A stretch of 64,000 nucleotides of DNA, from assembly GCA_030427145.1 (NCBI GenBank), contig JAUHWT010000005.1, positions 124,001 to 188,000 of the forward strand, read 5' to 3'. Of the stretch, positions 26,810-35,041 are shown piece by piece (within the stretch, counting starts at the first letter, position 1; every line of letters begins with the position of its first letter). Both the position numbers and the translations under genes were made by a program. The stretch comes from Alphaproteobacteria bacterium (lineage in GTDB: Bacteria; Pseudomonadota; Alphaproteobacteria; Rhodobacterales; Rhodobacteraceae). The notes under the pieces are model-generated. The model made no database searches. It saw only the letters and a program-made list of their open reading frames with translations, and was not told the DNA's origin.

Positions 26810-27553
26810 TCAGGACCTCCACAGCGGGCGAAGGGTCACGTAGTAGTGGTACTCGATCTGCTTGAAGACCAGCCCACCCCGGTTTGGCACGTTCTGCCGA
26901 AAGCCAAACGCCATGGCACAGACCAGCAGAACCGGCGCGACCACCGCAATCACCGGTACGGCCCGCAACACCCGGTCGCCCCGCCCGATGAACAGCATGT
27001 ACCCGGTCAGGATCACCCAGACCACCAGGGTAAGCCAGTCATCGTCATGCGCGGCCCATTCGGCCTGCGGCAAATGCCGCGCGAACGCATACCCGCCACA
27101 GAGCGCCAGCGCACAGGCCGACAGAACCATCCGCCCCCGGTGCCCGCCATGAAATCCAAATGTCAGGGCCGTAATCAACAGCCCGCTGCACAGAACGAAA
27201 TCCACCCGTGGCACCAGGCCCGCGACATAGAAAAACAGAATGATGCCAATGGTCGTGAACCGCAGCGCCTCATCCGCGTCCCAGCCGATCCCCACGGCCG
27301 ACAGCGCCTGTTGGGCGCCACCCGCGCGAACGGAAATGACCAGCAGCGCAATGGACAGAACAAACAGCGCCAGAAAAATTCCCAGGGGCACGATGGCTGC
27401 GGAATTGTACCACGCGGCGGAACTCACCCCCGCCCGGTTCCCGCCCCAGAGCGGTATGTCCATCGTCCGCCAAAGAAAAAACACTGACAGCGCCATCAGT
27501 GCCAAAGCGCCCCAGAAATCGCGGGTACGCAGGGTTTGCGTCTCGTCGTCCAT
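26810..27553 (-). CDS. tctB: Tripartite tricarboxylate transporter, small membrane subunit TctB
   Basis: A 247-residue protein with the TctB pattern: an N-terminal transmembrane helix (FWGALALMALSVFFLWRT), a short periplasmic loop with WYNSAAIVPLGIFLAL, then more helices. It is longer than the usual 150-180 residues, with an additional pair of helices and a soluble tail. The start is placed at the ATG at 27553; a TTG at 27595 would add 14 residues. It lies between tctC, from which a strong hairpin separates it, and tctA. Confidence 0.85.
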   Translation of the reverse strand: MDDETQTLRTRDFWGALALMALSVFFLWRTMDIPLWGGNRAGVSSAAWYNSAAIVPLGIFLALFVLSIALLVISVRAGGAQQALSAVGIGWDADEALRFTTIGIILFFYVAGLVPRVDFVLCSGLLITALTFGFHGGHRGRMVLSACALALCGGYAFARHLPQAEWAAHDDDWLTLVVWVILTGYMLFIGRGDRVLRAVPVIAVVAPVLLVCAMAFGFRQNVPNRGGLVFKQIEYHYYVTLRPLWRS

Positions 27554-27579
27554 CGCCCAGCCCCATGCAGTCGTCGGTT

Positions 27580-27612
27580 GGTCGGGCGCGGGCAAGAAAC
27601 CCGCACCCGACC
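27580..27612 (-). promoter_or_regulatory. Intercistronic hairpin between tctC and tctB
   Basis: GGTCGGG (27580-27586) pairs with CCCGACC (27606-27612), and GCGGG with CCCGC inside it, seven-base loop, no T-tract. In transporter operons such structures often protect the message for the abundant binding protein and reduce expression of the membrane subunits. Confidence 0.6.
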
Positions 27613-27628
27613 GGTCAGGTGTCGCGGA

Positions 27629-28636
27629 TCAGGGCCGCTCGATACCGAGGCTGGCCGGATCAACCTCGGTCGCGCCAAGCTCCTGAAGGGTGTAGGCAAA
27701 GTTGCTTTCCAGCGTCGAGAAGATCTCCTGCGCCTCCCCGCCATAGGCGCCACTTACCGTGTAGTTGTTGGTCTCGGCCCATTCGGCAACCACATCCGAG
27801 GCAATCGCCTGCTCAAACGCCTCGCCAAGCACGCCCTTCACCTCGTCCGAGGCACTGTCATGCACGGCAAACCCAATCGCCTGCATCAGCGGCAGGTACT
27901 GGTCCAGCCCGTCATAGATGTCGAACGCCGACGGCACGGTCGTTCCGGCGATCTCGGCACTGTCCGGGGTTAGCATCGCGAGCGGTTTGAGCTGGCCGCC
28001 CTCAATCAGAGCGGCCTGCTCGGCCAGGGACGTCACGACAAGCTGAACCTCACCGGCAATCGCGGCCTCCTGACCAGGTGCGGAGCCCTGATAGGGCACA
28101 AACAGAAATTCGGCACCGGCACCGTTCTGAATGGCCAGCAGGTTCAGGTGATGGATCGACCCCGCGCCGGAAGCGGCCGCCGGAATGGTCCCCGGCTCGG
28201 CCTTCGCGGCGTCCACAAGTTCCTCAAGCGTATTGTACGGGCTGTCAGCCGGCACCGAGATCAGATCCGGCGAGCCGCCAACAATAAACGGATACCAGTA
28301 GTCAAACTTTTTGTCCCAGCCACCCTGCACGGCGGCGGTGACGTTGGATTCGGACAGACCGACCAGAGTGTAGCCGTCATCGGGCTGGTTCATCACATAG
28401 ACGAGGCCGTTCGACCCGGCGACACCACCCGTCTGGTTGATGACATTGATGGACACCGGCAGGTGCTTTTCCATCTCGGCCATAATCATGCGGTTGATAC
28501 TGTCCGTTCCGCCACCGGCGCCCCAGACCACGGCGGTCGTGATGTCGCGGAAGGGATATTCCTGCGCGGCGGCAGCCCCGCCCACCCCGGCGGCCAGCAC
28601 GGCTGCGGTGATCAGCTTTACAGCTCCTGAAGTCAT
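27629..28636 (-). CDS. tctC: Tripartite tricarboxylate transporter substrate-binding protein TctC
   Basis: A 335-residue periplasmic binding protein of the TctC/Bug family. A signal peptide (LITAAVLAAGVGGAAAA) precedes the mature sequence, which opens with the family pattern YPFRDITTAVVWGAGGGTDS and continues with NQTGGVAGSNGLVYV and VPYQGSAPGQEAAIAGEVQ. The ATG at 28636 follows GGAGGA by eight bases. First gene of the operon, reading from a consensus-like promoter at 28683-28711. Ligands of this family are mostly carboxylates, consistent with a sugar-acid locus. Confidence 0.93.
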   Translation of the reverse strand: MTSGAVKLITAAVLAAGVGGAAAAQEYPFRDITTAVVWGAGGGTDSINRMIMAEMEKHLPVSINVINQTGGVAGSNGLVYVMNQPDDGYTLVGLSESNVTAAVQGGWDKKFDYWYPFIVGGSPDLISVPADSPYNTLEELVDAAKAEPGTIPAAASGAGSIHHLNLLAIQNGAGAEFLFVPYQGSAPGQEAAIAGEVQLVVTSLAEQAALIEGGQLKPLAMLTPDSAEIAGTTVPSAFDIYDGLDQYLPLMQAIGFAVHDSASDEVKGVLGEAFEQAIASDVVAEWAETNNYTVSGAYGGEAQEIFSTLESNFAYTLQELGATEVDPASLGIERP

Positions 28637-28682
28637 TTTTTCGGTCCTCCCATGGATCTCGCATTCCCTTGTTGCATTTATT

Positions 28683-28727
28683 TGCGTATGCATTAAAAAA
28701 TGCTTTGTCAACTTTTCGATTGGACAA
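28683..28727 (-). promoter_or_regulatory. tctC promoter with two candidate GntR operators
   Basis: On the minus strand TTGACA (28711-28706) is a perfect -35 box, 17 bases before a weak -10 TACGCA (28688-28683). The spacer contains the inverted repeat GCATT-AAAA-AATGC (28690-28703), and TTGTC/GACAA (28705-28727) overlaps the -35. Both repeats lie in the divergent region shared with the dehydrogenase operon that encodes a GntR regulator. Confidence 0.6.
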
Positions 28728-28772
28728 GTCGGAAAAATCGTCCACACCAACTCGAGGAAAAGAGGCCCGGGA

Positions 28773-29864
28773 ATGAACAAGACCTTCAGCATTGCGGTGT
28801 TTAGCGGCGACGGCATCGGCCCTGAAATCACGGCCCCCACGCTCGATATCCTTGAGCGCATGGCCGCGGCATCGGATGGCTACGACCTGCGGTTTACCGA
28901 CGCGCCCGCCGGTGCCTCGCACTACGCCAAAACGGGCGAATCACTGCCCGAAGCCTCCATGGACATCGCCCGCGCATCCGATGCCATCATGCTCTCGGCC
29001 ATGGGTCTGCCGGACGTGCGTTATCCCGACGGCACGGAAATCTCGCCCCAGATCGAGCTGCGCAAGGCGCTGACGCTCTTTGCCGGCATCCGCCCCGTCA
29101 CGGTCAAACCCGGCCAGAAAACGCCGCTGAACCTGCCCGCCGACCGCGGCATCGATTTCGTCCTGGTCCGTGAAAGCACCGAAGGTCTCTTCCACACCCA
29201 GGGCTGCGGCGAGGTCACAAATGACGAGGCCCGCGAGACTCTGCTCATCACCCGCGAGATCTCGGAAAAGCTTTTCCGCTTCACCTTTGATCTGGCCGCC
29301 ACGCGCAAAAAGACCGGGCGCGGACCCGGCCGTGTCACCTGTGTCGACAAGGCCAATGTCTTCCGCGCTTTTGCCTTCTTCCGCGAAATTTTCGATGCCG
29401 AGGCCGCCAGACACCCCGACCTTATCGCCGACCACGCCTATGTGGACGCCACCGCGCTGTGGATGGTTCAGAAACCCTGGGATTTCGACGTTCTGGTGAC
29501 CGAGAACATGTTCGGCGACATCCTTTCCGATCTCGGCGCGGGCCTGATGGGCGGCCTTGGGCTTGCCCCCTCCGCCGATATCGGTCTCGAACATGCCGTC
29601 TTCCAGCCCTGCCACGGATCCGCGCCCGACATCGCGGGCCAGGGGCTCGCCAACCCTCTGGCCATGATCCTGTCCGCCGCCATGATGCTCGACTGGCTGG
29701 GTCTGCGCCATGACAACGACGCCATGGTCCAGGACGGCGCCCGCCTGCGCGAGGCCGTGGAGGACGTGGTCGCCCTTGGAGAGGTTCTGACCCGCGACAT
29801 TGGCGGCACCGCCGGCACCAAAGAGGCCGCAAACGCCGTACTCGAAACCCTCTTCGTCTCATGA
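28773..29864 (+). CDS. Isocitrate/isopropylmalate dehydrogenase family enzyme
   Basis: A 363-residue NAD(P)-dependent beta-decarboxylating dehydrogenase related to LeuB, tartrate and malate dehydrogenases. Motifs: FSGDGIGPEI at the start, LVRESTEGLF (substrate Arg and Ser), CVDKANVFRA (catalytic Lys), YVDATALWMV, the metal site VTENMFGDILSDLGA, and the nucleotide loop FQPCHGSAPDIAGQGLANP. The ATG at 28773 is preceded by AGAGG. The context suggests a 2-hydroxy or 2,3-dihydroxy acid substrate rather than isopropylmalate. It overlaps the next gene by four bases. Confidence 0.85.
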   Translation: MNKTFSIAVFSGDGIGPEITAPTLDILERMAAASDGYDLRFTDAPAGASHYAKTGESLPEASMDIARASDAIMLSAMGLPDVRYPDGTEISPQIELRKALTLFAGIRPVTVKPGQKTPLNLPADRGIDFVLVRESTEGLFHTQGCGEVTNDEARETLLITREISEKLFRFTFDLAATRKKTGRGPGRVTCVDKANVFRAFAFFREIFDAEAARHPDLIADHAYVDATALWMVQKPWDFDVLVTENMFGDILSDLGAGLMGGLGLAPSADIGLEHAVFQPCHGSAPDIAGQGLANPLAMILSAAMMLDWLGLRHDNDAMVQDGARLREAVEDVVALGEVLTRDIGGTAGTKEAANAVLETLFVS

Positions 29865-30889
29865 GCGCCGGTACCGGCATCAGGGTCGCCTGCGTCGGCG
29901 CGGGCTATTTCAGTCAGTTCCACTACGGAAGCTGGGCCAGAATGGACCGGGCCACCCCGGTTGGCGCGTGCGACCACGACGCAGCGAAAGCCGGGGCCAC
30001 CGGCCTCCCAGCCTATACCGACCCCGCCCGAATGATCGCGGAGCAGTCCCCCGACCTGCTCGACATCATCCTGCCCCCGGCGGCGCATGCGGACACCATC
30101 CGAACCGCCCTGGCTCACGGCATCAAATGGATCATCTGCCAGAAACCCTTCTGCATCGATCTCGATGAGGCCCGCGCCATCACCGCAGAGGCCGAAGCCG
30201 CCGGGGCCACCATCATCGTGCACGAAAACTTCCGTTTTCAGCCCTGGTACCGCACCATCCGGGAGGCACTCGACCGCAGCGACATTGGCCAGACGCTCCA
30301 GGTCACCTTCCGAATGCGCCCCGGCGACGGCCAGGGACCGGAGGCCTATCTGGCCCGCCAGCCCTATTTCCAGAAGATGGAACGCTTTCTGGTTCACGAA
30401 ACCGCCGTCCACTGGGTCGACACCTTCCGTTATCTGCTGGGCGATCCGGTGAGCGTCTATGCCGATCTGCGCCGCATAAATCCACACATCGCGGGCGAGG
30501 ACGCCGGTTACATCCTCTTTGACCATCCCAACGGCGTGCGCGCGCTTTACGACGGCAACCGGCATCTCGACCACAATGCCGACAATCTCCGCCGCACCAT
30601 GGGCGAGGCCCTGTTCGAGGGCACCGAAGGCACCATCGCCCTCCACGGCAGCGGCGCCGTCGAACTGCGCCTTTTCGGCAGCGACACCGCAAAGACCCTC
30701 CTGCCCCCCGATGACTGGGACGGGTTCGGCGGCGACTGCGTCCACGCCCTGCAAACCCATGTGGTCGCGGGCATTCTGGACGGCGCCCCGCTGGAAAACC
30801 TGGCCCGCGACTATCTGACAGTTGAACGGATCGAGACGGCAATTTACGATTCCGCCAGCAGGGGCTGCAAACTGGCCCTTCAGACGTAG
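29861..30889 (+). CDS. Gfo/Idh/MocA family oxidoreductase
   Basis: A 342-residue NAD(P)-dependent oxidoreductase, a family that mostly acts on sugars, inositols and their acids. The Rossmann motif is CVGAGYFSQFHYGSW near the N-terminus. The catalytic EKP motif appears as CQKPF, with Gln in place of Glu, and the HETAVHWVDTFRYLLG block supplies the downstream Asp and His. Start ATG overlaps the previous stop (ATGA), so the two dehydrogenases are translationally coupled. Substrate unknown. Confidence 0.83.
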   Translation: MSAGTGIRVACVGAGYFSQFHYGSWARMDRATPVGACDHDAAKAGATGLPAYTDPARMIAEQSPDLLDIILPPAAHADTIRTALAHGIKWIICQKPFCIDLDEARAITAEAEAAGATIIVHENFRFQPWYRTIREALDRSDIGQTLQVTFRMRPGDGQGPEAYLARQPYFQKMERFLVHETAVHWVDTFRYLLGDPVSVYADLRRINPHIAGEDAGYILFDHPNGVRALYDGNRHLDHNADNLRRTMGEALFEGTEGTIALHGSGAVELRLFGSDTAKTLLPPDDWDGFGGDCVHALQTHVVAGILDGAPLENLARDYLTVERIETAIYDSASRGCKLALQT

Positions 30890-30897
30890 GATCGCCC

Positions 30898-31566
30898 ATG
30901 CCGGACAAATCCCTTTCCAGTTCCCAGCGGGCCGTACAGGAGCTGCGGTCGCGGATATTCTCCGGAGAGCTCGCCGCCGGCTCCGACCACCTCGAGTCCG
31001 AGCTTGCCGATCTGCTGGAAATGTCCCGCACCCCGGTCCGCGAGGCGGTTCTGACACTCGGCAGCCAGGGGCTGCTCGAACTGCGCCCACGCAAGGGCGT
31101 CCGCATCCTGCCACTTTCGCCCGAGGACATGGCCGAGGTCTACGACGTCCTGACCGAACTTGAGAGCCACGCCGCCGAACGCGCGGCTTCCGCCAACTAC
31201 AGCGAGGCCGACCTTGCGGAACTCGCCCAGGCCATCGACGAAATGGACGCGGCCATCGCGAAATCCGATCTCGACGCCTGGGCCGAGGCCGATGACCGTT
31301 TCCACAGCGAACTGGTCCGGCTCGGCCGCAACAGCCGCATCGAGGCCATCGTCGCCATGATGAGCGACCAGGTCCGCCGCGCCCGCACCACCACGCTCTT
31401 CATGCGGCCCCTGCCCACCAAGTCGAACGAGGACCACCGCGCCGTCTACCAGGCCATCCGCGACGGCAACCCGGACACCGCCCGAACCATCCACCGCAAG
31501 CACCGCCAGCACGCCAAGGCCATCCTGGTCGAGCTTCTGGGCAAACACCGCCTGCGCTACCTCTGA
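30898..31566 (+). CDS. GntR family regulator, FadR subfamily
   Basis: A 222-residue transcription regulator. The N-terminal winged helix (QRAVQELRSRIFSGELAAG ... MSRTPVREAVLTLGSQGLL) is typical GntR; the C-terminal all-helical FCD domain has metal-site residues in DDRFHSELVRLG, EDHRAVYQAI and IHRKHRQHAK. It lies nine bases after the oxidoreductase and is the obvious local regulator of both divergent operons, with candidate operators at 28690-28727. Confidence 0.9.
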   Translation: MPDKSLSSSQRAVQELRSRIFSGELAAGSDHLESELADLLEMSRTPVREAVLTLGSQGLLELRPRKGVRILPLSPEDMAEVYDVLTELESHAAERAASANYSEADLAELAQAIDEMDAAIAKSDLDAWAEADDRFHSELVRLGRNSRIEAIVAMMSDQVRRARTTTLFMRPLPTKSNEDHRAVYQAIRDGNPDTARTIHRKHRQHAKAILVELLGKHRLRYL

Positions 31567-31677
31567 TCCGCCGCTCCGGGATCAAAACGGAACATCCCCC
31601 CACCCCGCCGCGTTTTCCCGCAGTCACCGGTCGCCATCTGGCCCCGGCGTATTTGAGGCATGAGGAGGGATTTGAGC
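31567..31677 (+). other. Gap with a sequence resembling a common Rhodobacterales intergenic motif
   Basis: The gap before the DUF421 gene contains GGCCCCGGCGTATTTGAGG (31641-31659), which resembles the CCCGG-GTATTT intergenic repeat motif I remember from Rhodobacterales genomes. It does not carry the three hairpins of the family at 1857, 14242 and 36035. Identification is from memory and weak. Confidence 0.3.
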
Positions 31678-32196
31678 ATGGATTGGATGGAAATGTTTTT
31701 TCAGGGCTGGAACGGGATCGTCCGCGCGGTCATCGTCGGCACCCTGGCCTACATGTTTCTCGTCGTCTCACTGAGGGTCTCGGGCAAGCGCACCCTGGCG
31801 AAACTCAATGCCTTCGACCTCGTGATAACCGTGGCCTTCGGCTCCACCCTCGCCTCGATCCTGCTCAGCAAGGACATCGCCCTGGCCGAGGGCGCGGCCG
31901 CCCTCATTCTGCTCATCCTGCTGCAATACGGCGTCACGGCCCTGTCCGTGCGGTCCAAAACCTTCGCCCGCGCCGTACGCTCGGAGCCCACCCTGCTCCT
32001 GCGCGACGGCGAGCCCCTGCATCAGGCCATGCGCAAATCACGGGTGACGCAGGAGGAACTGGAAACCGTCATCCGCACCGAGGGCCGCCGGGGGTTTGAG
32101 GACATCTCCGCCGTCATCCTCGAATCCGACGGCTCCTTCTCCGTGGTCGACGGCTCCGGCAAGGACCGCGCCGAACACGCTGCCGCCGGGACATAA
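31678..32196 (+). CDS. DUF421 (YetF-like) membrane protein
   Basis: A 172-residue protein with three hydrophobic helices in the first 85 residues and a cytoplasmic tail. The pattern RVSGKRTLAKLNAFDLVITVAFGSTLAS, split here only by length, is the DUF421 signature, and the tail has EPTLLLRDGEPL and RTEGRRGFEDISAVILESDG. GAGGAGGG at 31663-31670 favours the ATG at 31678 over the one at 31660. Cellular role of the family is poorly defined. Confidence 0.85.
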   Translation: MDWMEMFFQGWNGIVRAVIVGTLAYMFLVVSLRVSGKRTLAKLNAFDLVITVAFGSTLASILLSKDIALAEGAAALILLILLQYGVTALSVRSKTFARAVRSEPTLLLRDGEPLHQAMRKSRVTQEELETVIRTEGRRGFEDISAVILESDGSFSVVDGSGKDRAEHAAAGT

Positions 32197-32204
32197 ACCG
32201 CCCC

Positions 32205-33227
32205 TCAACCGCCCTTGCGCCAGGCCGCCGGGGTCTGGCCGTAAACGCGCTGAAACTCCCGGTAGAAATTCGACCGGGTCAAAAACCCCGACCGCGTCAC
32301 GATCTCCGCCACGCTCGCATCCGTTTCCCGCAGAAGCGTCGCGGCATGGCGCACCCGAAACCCGTTTACATACTGCGACACGTTCATCCCCTCACCCTGG
32401 TTGATCGCCGCCGACAGGGTCTTCTCCGGGACATGCAGCCGCCGCGCCAGCCGCTGCACCGTCAGGTCGGGATCGAGATACAGCTCGCTTTCCTCCAGCA
32501 ATTCCCGCGCCGCCCGCAAAACCCCGTCATCCGGCGCCTCCGCCGGCATCGCCTCCACCTGCGGCCGCTCCACCACCAGCCGGGGCAGCGCAAACAGCAC
32601 CGCTCCAAAAAGCAGGATCAGCGGCACCGACCCCCAGGAAATCAGCGTCCGCACATGCCGCCCGCCCGACAGCGCAAAATCCGCCGCAATCGCCACATCC
32701 ATCACCAGAACGAACGCCATCAGCCCGGCCCCGCGCAGCATCCAGTTCGACAGCCCCCGCGACAGGCCCAGCCGCGCATGCACCAGATGATCGCTCCCCT
32801 TCCGCCACAGCAGAACCAGCGCCCCGATATAAAACGCAAACAGCGCCCCGATCACCCAGTCCACCGCGACAGGCCGCCACAGCGTCAGCAGAACCAGACC
32901 CGCCGCCACCCCCAGATGCCAGAGCGCCAGCCGCCGGAACCGCTCCGGGCCCTCGGCCAGCGCCAAAAACCCCAGATACATCACCGGCCCCACCAGCAGC
33001 GGCAAAACCCGCTGCACGCCCACGAACAGGTCGATCCCGTAGCCAAAGCGCAGCCCGACCAGAAACGCCTCAAGCGCGAACAGCCCAAAGAGCAGCGTGA
33101 AAAACACCCGCGACGCCCGCACGCCCGTATCGAGCCGCCAGACCACCACGGCCAGCGCCGCACAGAGCAGAAACGTCAGGAACGGCAGGGGCAAAGACAC
33201 CAGATTTCCACTGTCCACCTGTCCCAT
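32205..33227 (-). CDS. Membrane-embedded AraC family regulator
   Basis: A 340-residue protein with about seven hydrophobic helices in residues 10-225, then a soluble AraC DNA-binding domain in the last 100 (LTVQRLARRLHVPEKTLSAAIN and SVAEIVTRSGFLTRSNFYREFQRVYGQTP, two helix-turn-helix units). Such proteins are thought to sense something at the membrane and bind DNA directly. It is divergent from an exported hydrolase gene, with a perfect inverted repeat at 33238-33267 between them. Confidence 0.88.
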   Translation of the reverse strand: MGQVDSGNLVSLPLPFLTFLLCAALAVVVWRLDTGVRASRVFFTLLFGLFALEAFLVGLRFGYGIDLFVGVQRVLPLLVGPVMYLGFLALAEGPERFRRLALWHLGVAAGLVLLTLWRPVAVDWVIGALFAFYIGALVLLWRKGSDHLVHARLGLSRGLSNWMLRGAGLMAFVLVMDVAIAADFALSGGRHVRTLISWGSVPLILLFGAVLFALPRLVVERPQVEAMPAEAPDDGVLRAARELLEESELYLDPDLTVQRLARRLHVPEKTLSAAINQGEGMNVSQYVNGFRVRHAATLLRETDASVAEIVTRSGFLTRSNFYREFQRVYGQTPAAWRKGG

Positions 33228-33237
33228 ATCGCGCCTT

Positions 33238-33267
33238 TCCTGTCCTGTATCGGGATTGAGGACAGGA
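33238..33267. promoter_or_regulatory. Perfect inverted repeat between araC-type and hydrolase genes
   Basis: TCCTGTCCT (33238-33246) and AGGACAGGA (33259-33267) form nine-base arms around a 12-base spacer, eleven bases from the regulator start codon. A likely operator for the divergent AraC-family protein. Confidence 0.6.
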
Positions 33268-33348
33268 CAAACCGTCTCCCCCCGTTGTTTCAGCCCCGCT
33301 CATACGCAACCTGAACCGCAACGAACAGCCCCGAACCCGGAGACACCG

Positions 33349-34365
33349 ATGCGACACCTTCTGCACGCCACCCTGCTTGCCACCCTCGCCACCACGGCCC
33401 AGGCCGATCCCTGGCAAACCGGCCTCGCGCCCCTGACCATCGCCCATGACACCCGCCCGCTCGAAGGCTTCGTCTGGTACCCCACCGATGACACGGCGGG
33501 CGCCGACACCCATCTCGGCAATCCGGTCTGGCAGGGCATCACCGCCATCGCGGATGCCACCCCCGTGAACGGTTCCCTGCCCCTCGTCGTCCTCTCCCAC
33601 GGCATGTATGGCAACGCCCGCAACCAGGCCTGGCTCGCGGCGGAGCTTTCCCGCCAGGGCTACGCCGTCGCCGCCATCGACCATCCGGGCAGCTCCACCT
33701 GGTCCCGCGACCCGGACCTCAGCCGCCAGCTTTGGGAACGCCCCCGCGACATCTCCCGCGTGATTGACCACCTCACCGGCCCGGACGCCACGCTCGCCAT
33801 CGACCCCAACCACATCTACATGGCCGGGCACTCCCTCGGCGGCTTCACCGCCATAGCCCTCGCGGGCGGCCGCTGGGACAGCGACGGCTTCGACGCCTTC
33901 TGCACGGACCAGCCCGACGACCTTGTCTGCGGCATCATGGACCGCTGGCACATCGCCCAAACACCGGAGGACCAGGCCGAGATGGAAGCCGACCTTTCCG
34001 ACCCTCGCATCCGGGCCTTCGCCGTGCTCGACCCCGGCGGCGTCCAGACCTTCTCCACCGCCAGCCTCAATGCCATCGACCGGCCCGTGCTGGTCTACGG
34101 CGCGCCCGACGACATCATGGGCCTGAACCTGGACGTGGAGGCCCGCGCCCTCGCCGCCGCCCTGACCGCGGACACCTCGACCTATCTGGAACCGGACGGC
34201 CTTGCCCATTTCGACTTTCTCGGCGTCTGCACCCCGAACGCCGTTGAGATCCTGAAGGAGGAGGACCCGGGCGAGGAATATGTCTGCGACCGCGGCCATG
34301 ACGAGCGTATCGCGGAACATGCGCGGATTGCGGAAACCATTACCGGCTTTTTCCCGAAACAGTGA
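33349..34365 (+). CDS. Exported alpha/beta hydrolase (dienelactone hydrolase-like)
   Basis: A 338-residue alpha/beta-hydrolase with a signal peptide (LLHATLLATLATTAQA). After the export signal come VWYPTDD, the oxyanion region LVVLSHGMYGNARNQ, and the nucleophile elbow MAGHSLGGFTAIAL (Ser). A catalytic Asp could be in VYGAPDDIMG and the His in DGLAHFDFLGVC. Paired cysteines near residues 185-195 and in the C-terminal third suit a periplasmic protein. GGAGA at 33339-33343 precedes the ATG. Probably controlled by the divergent AraC-type regulator. Substrate unknown. Confidence 0.82.
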   Translation: MRHLLHATLLATLATTAQADPWQTGLAPLTIAHDTRPLEGFVWYPTDDTAGADTHLGNPVWQGITAIADATPVNGSLPLVVLSHGMYGNARNQAWLAAELSRQGYAVAAIDHPGSSTWSRDPDLSRQLWERPRDISRVIDHLTGPDATLAIDPNHIYMAGHSLGGFTAIALAGGRWDSDGFDAFCTDQPDDLVCGIMDRWHIAQTPEDQAEMEADLSDPRIRAFAVLDPGGVQTFSTASLNAIDRPVLVYGAPDDIMGLNLDVEARALAAALTADTSTYLEPDGLAHFDFLGVCTPNAVEILKEEDPGEEYVCDRGHDERIAEHARIAETITGFFPKQ

Positions 34366-34470
34366 CACGGGGCCACTTGCGGGACACCCGGGAAAAGCCT
34401 ATCTGCGCCGCTGGACACTGGTCCGGAGAAGCGGGGAAGTGCCCCGCGCAACATGAAAGTACGTTACGTT

Positions 34471-34779
34471 ATGAGTGATCTTAAAATGGGGGACCTCGTC
34501 GTCCTGCAGGCCGGCTCCATGCGCATGGCCGTTGAGGGCGTCGAAGGCGACATGATTTCCTGCGTCTGGTGCCACGAGGGCCAGATCGGCCGCGACAGCT
34601 TCAACGCCATCCTCCTGCGCAAATGGGAACAGCGCGACGACGACCGCGGCGGCAAACCGGGTCGCGGCGACCGCGACGGCGGCAAGCCCCATCGCGGCGG
34701 CGACGACCGTCCCCACCGCGGCAAACCCGGCTGGGACGGCAAACCCCGCGAAAAGAAATTCTTCCGCAAGGAGGGATAA
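34471..34779 (+). CDS. YodC-like small protein with long charged tail
   Basis: A 102-residue protein. The first 55 residues (LKMGDLVVLQAGSMRMAVEG ... CVWCHEGQIGRDSFNAILLRKWE) match the YodC/DUF2158 pattern, a small SH3-like barrel of unknown function. The remaining half is a low-complexity Arg/Gly/Asp/Lys/His/Pro tail resembling RGG-type nucleic-acid-binding segments, which ordinary YodC proteins lack. The ATG at 34471 is preferred by homology over one at 34453. A terminator follows after eight bases. Confidence 0.72.
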   Translation: MSDLKMGDLVVLQAGSMRMAVEGVEGDMISCVWCHEGQIGRDSFNAILLRKWEQRDDDRGGKPGRGDRDGGKPHRGGDDRPHRGKPGWDGKPREKKFFRKEG

Positions 34780-34787
34780 TCGCCCGA

Positions 34788-34816
34788 AGGGCCGGTCAAG
34801 CGGCCGGCCTTTTTTT
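34788..34816 (+). terminator. Terminator, left copy of a 26-base direct repeat
   Basis: GGCCGG (34790-34795) pairs with CCGGCC (34804-34809), followed by seven T. The 26 bases from 34790 match the terminator at 35982 at 25 positions. The two copies bracket an A+T-rich segment. Confidence 0.85.
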
Positions 34817-35041
34817 GTGGCGCAGTGCTTGAAACTTGCGCCAACGGAATCTGCTTGTATTGCGCACACTTACTGTCGCGGCTATATTGGGGCCGTGCTG
34901 CACATTGCCGTTCCGGTCCGGGTTATTGCCTACGAAGAAAATGTGCGCTGACAGTTGCGACCAAGCATCCTTTATCTGGGTCTTCGTGGCGGCAATGGAC
35001 CGAGCCCTCGACTTCGATGACCCGTAGACGAAGGATACGTC
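34817..35041 (+). other. Gap upstream of the AT-rich gene
   Basis: No convincing gene. Short overlapping reading frames here have no recognisable product or ribosome-binding site. The stretch must contain the promoter of the gene at 35042; I could not assign one with confidence. Confidence 0.4.
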
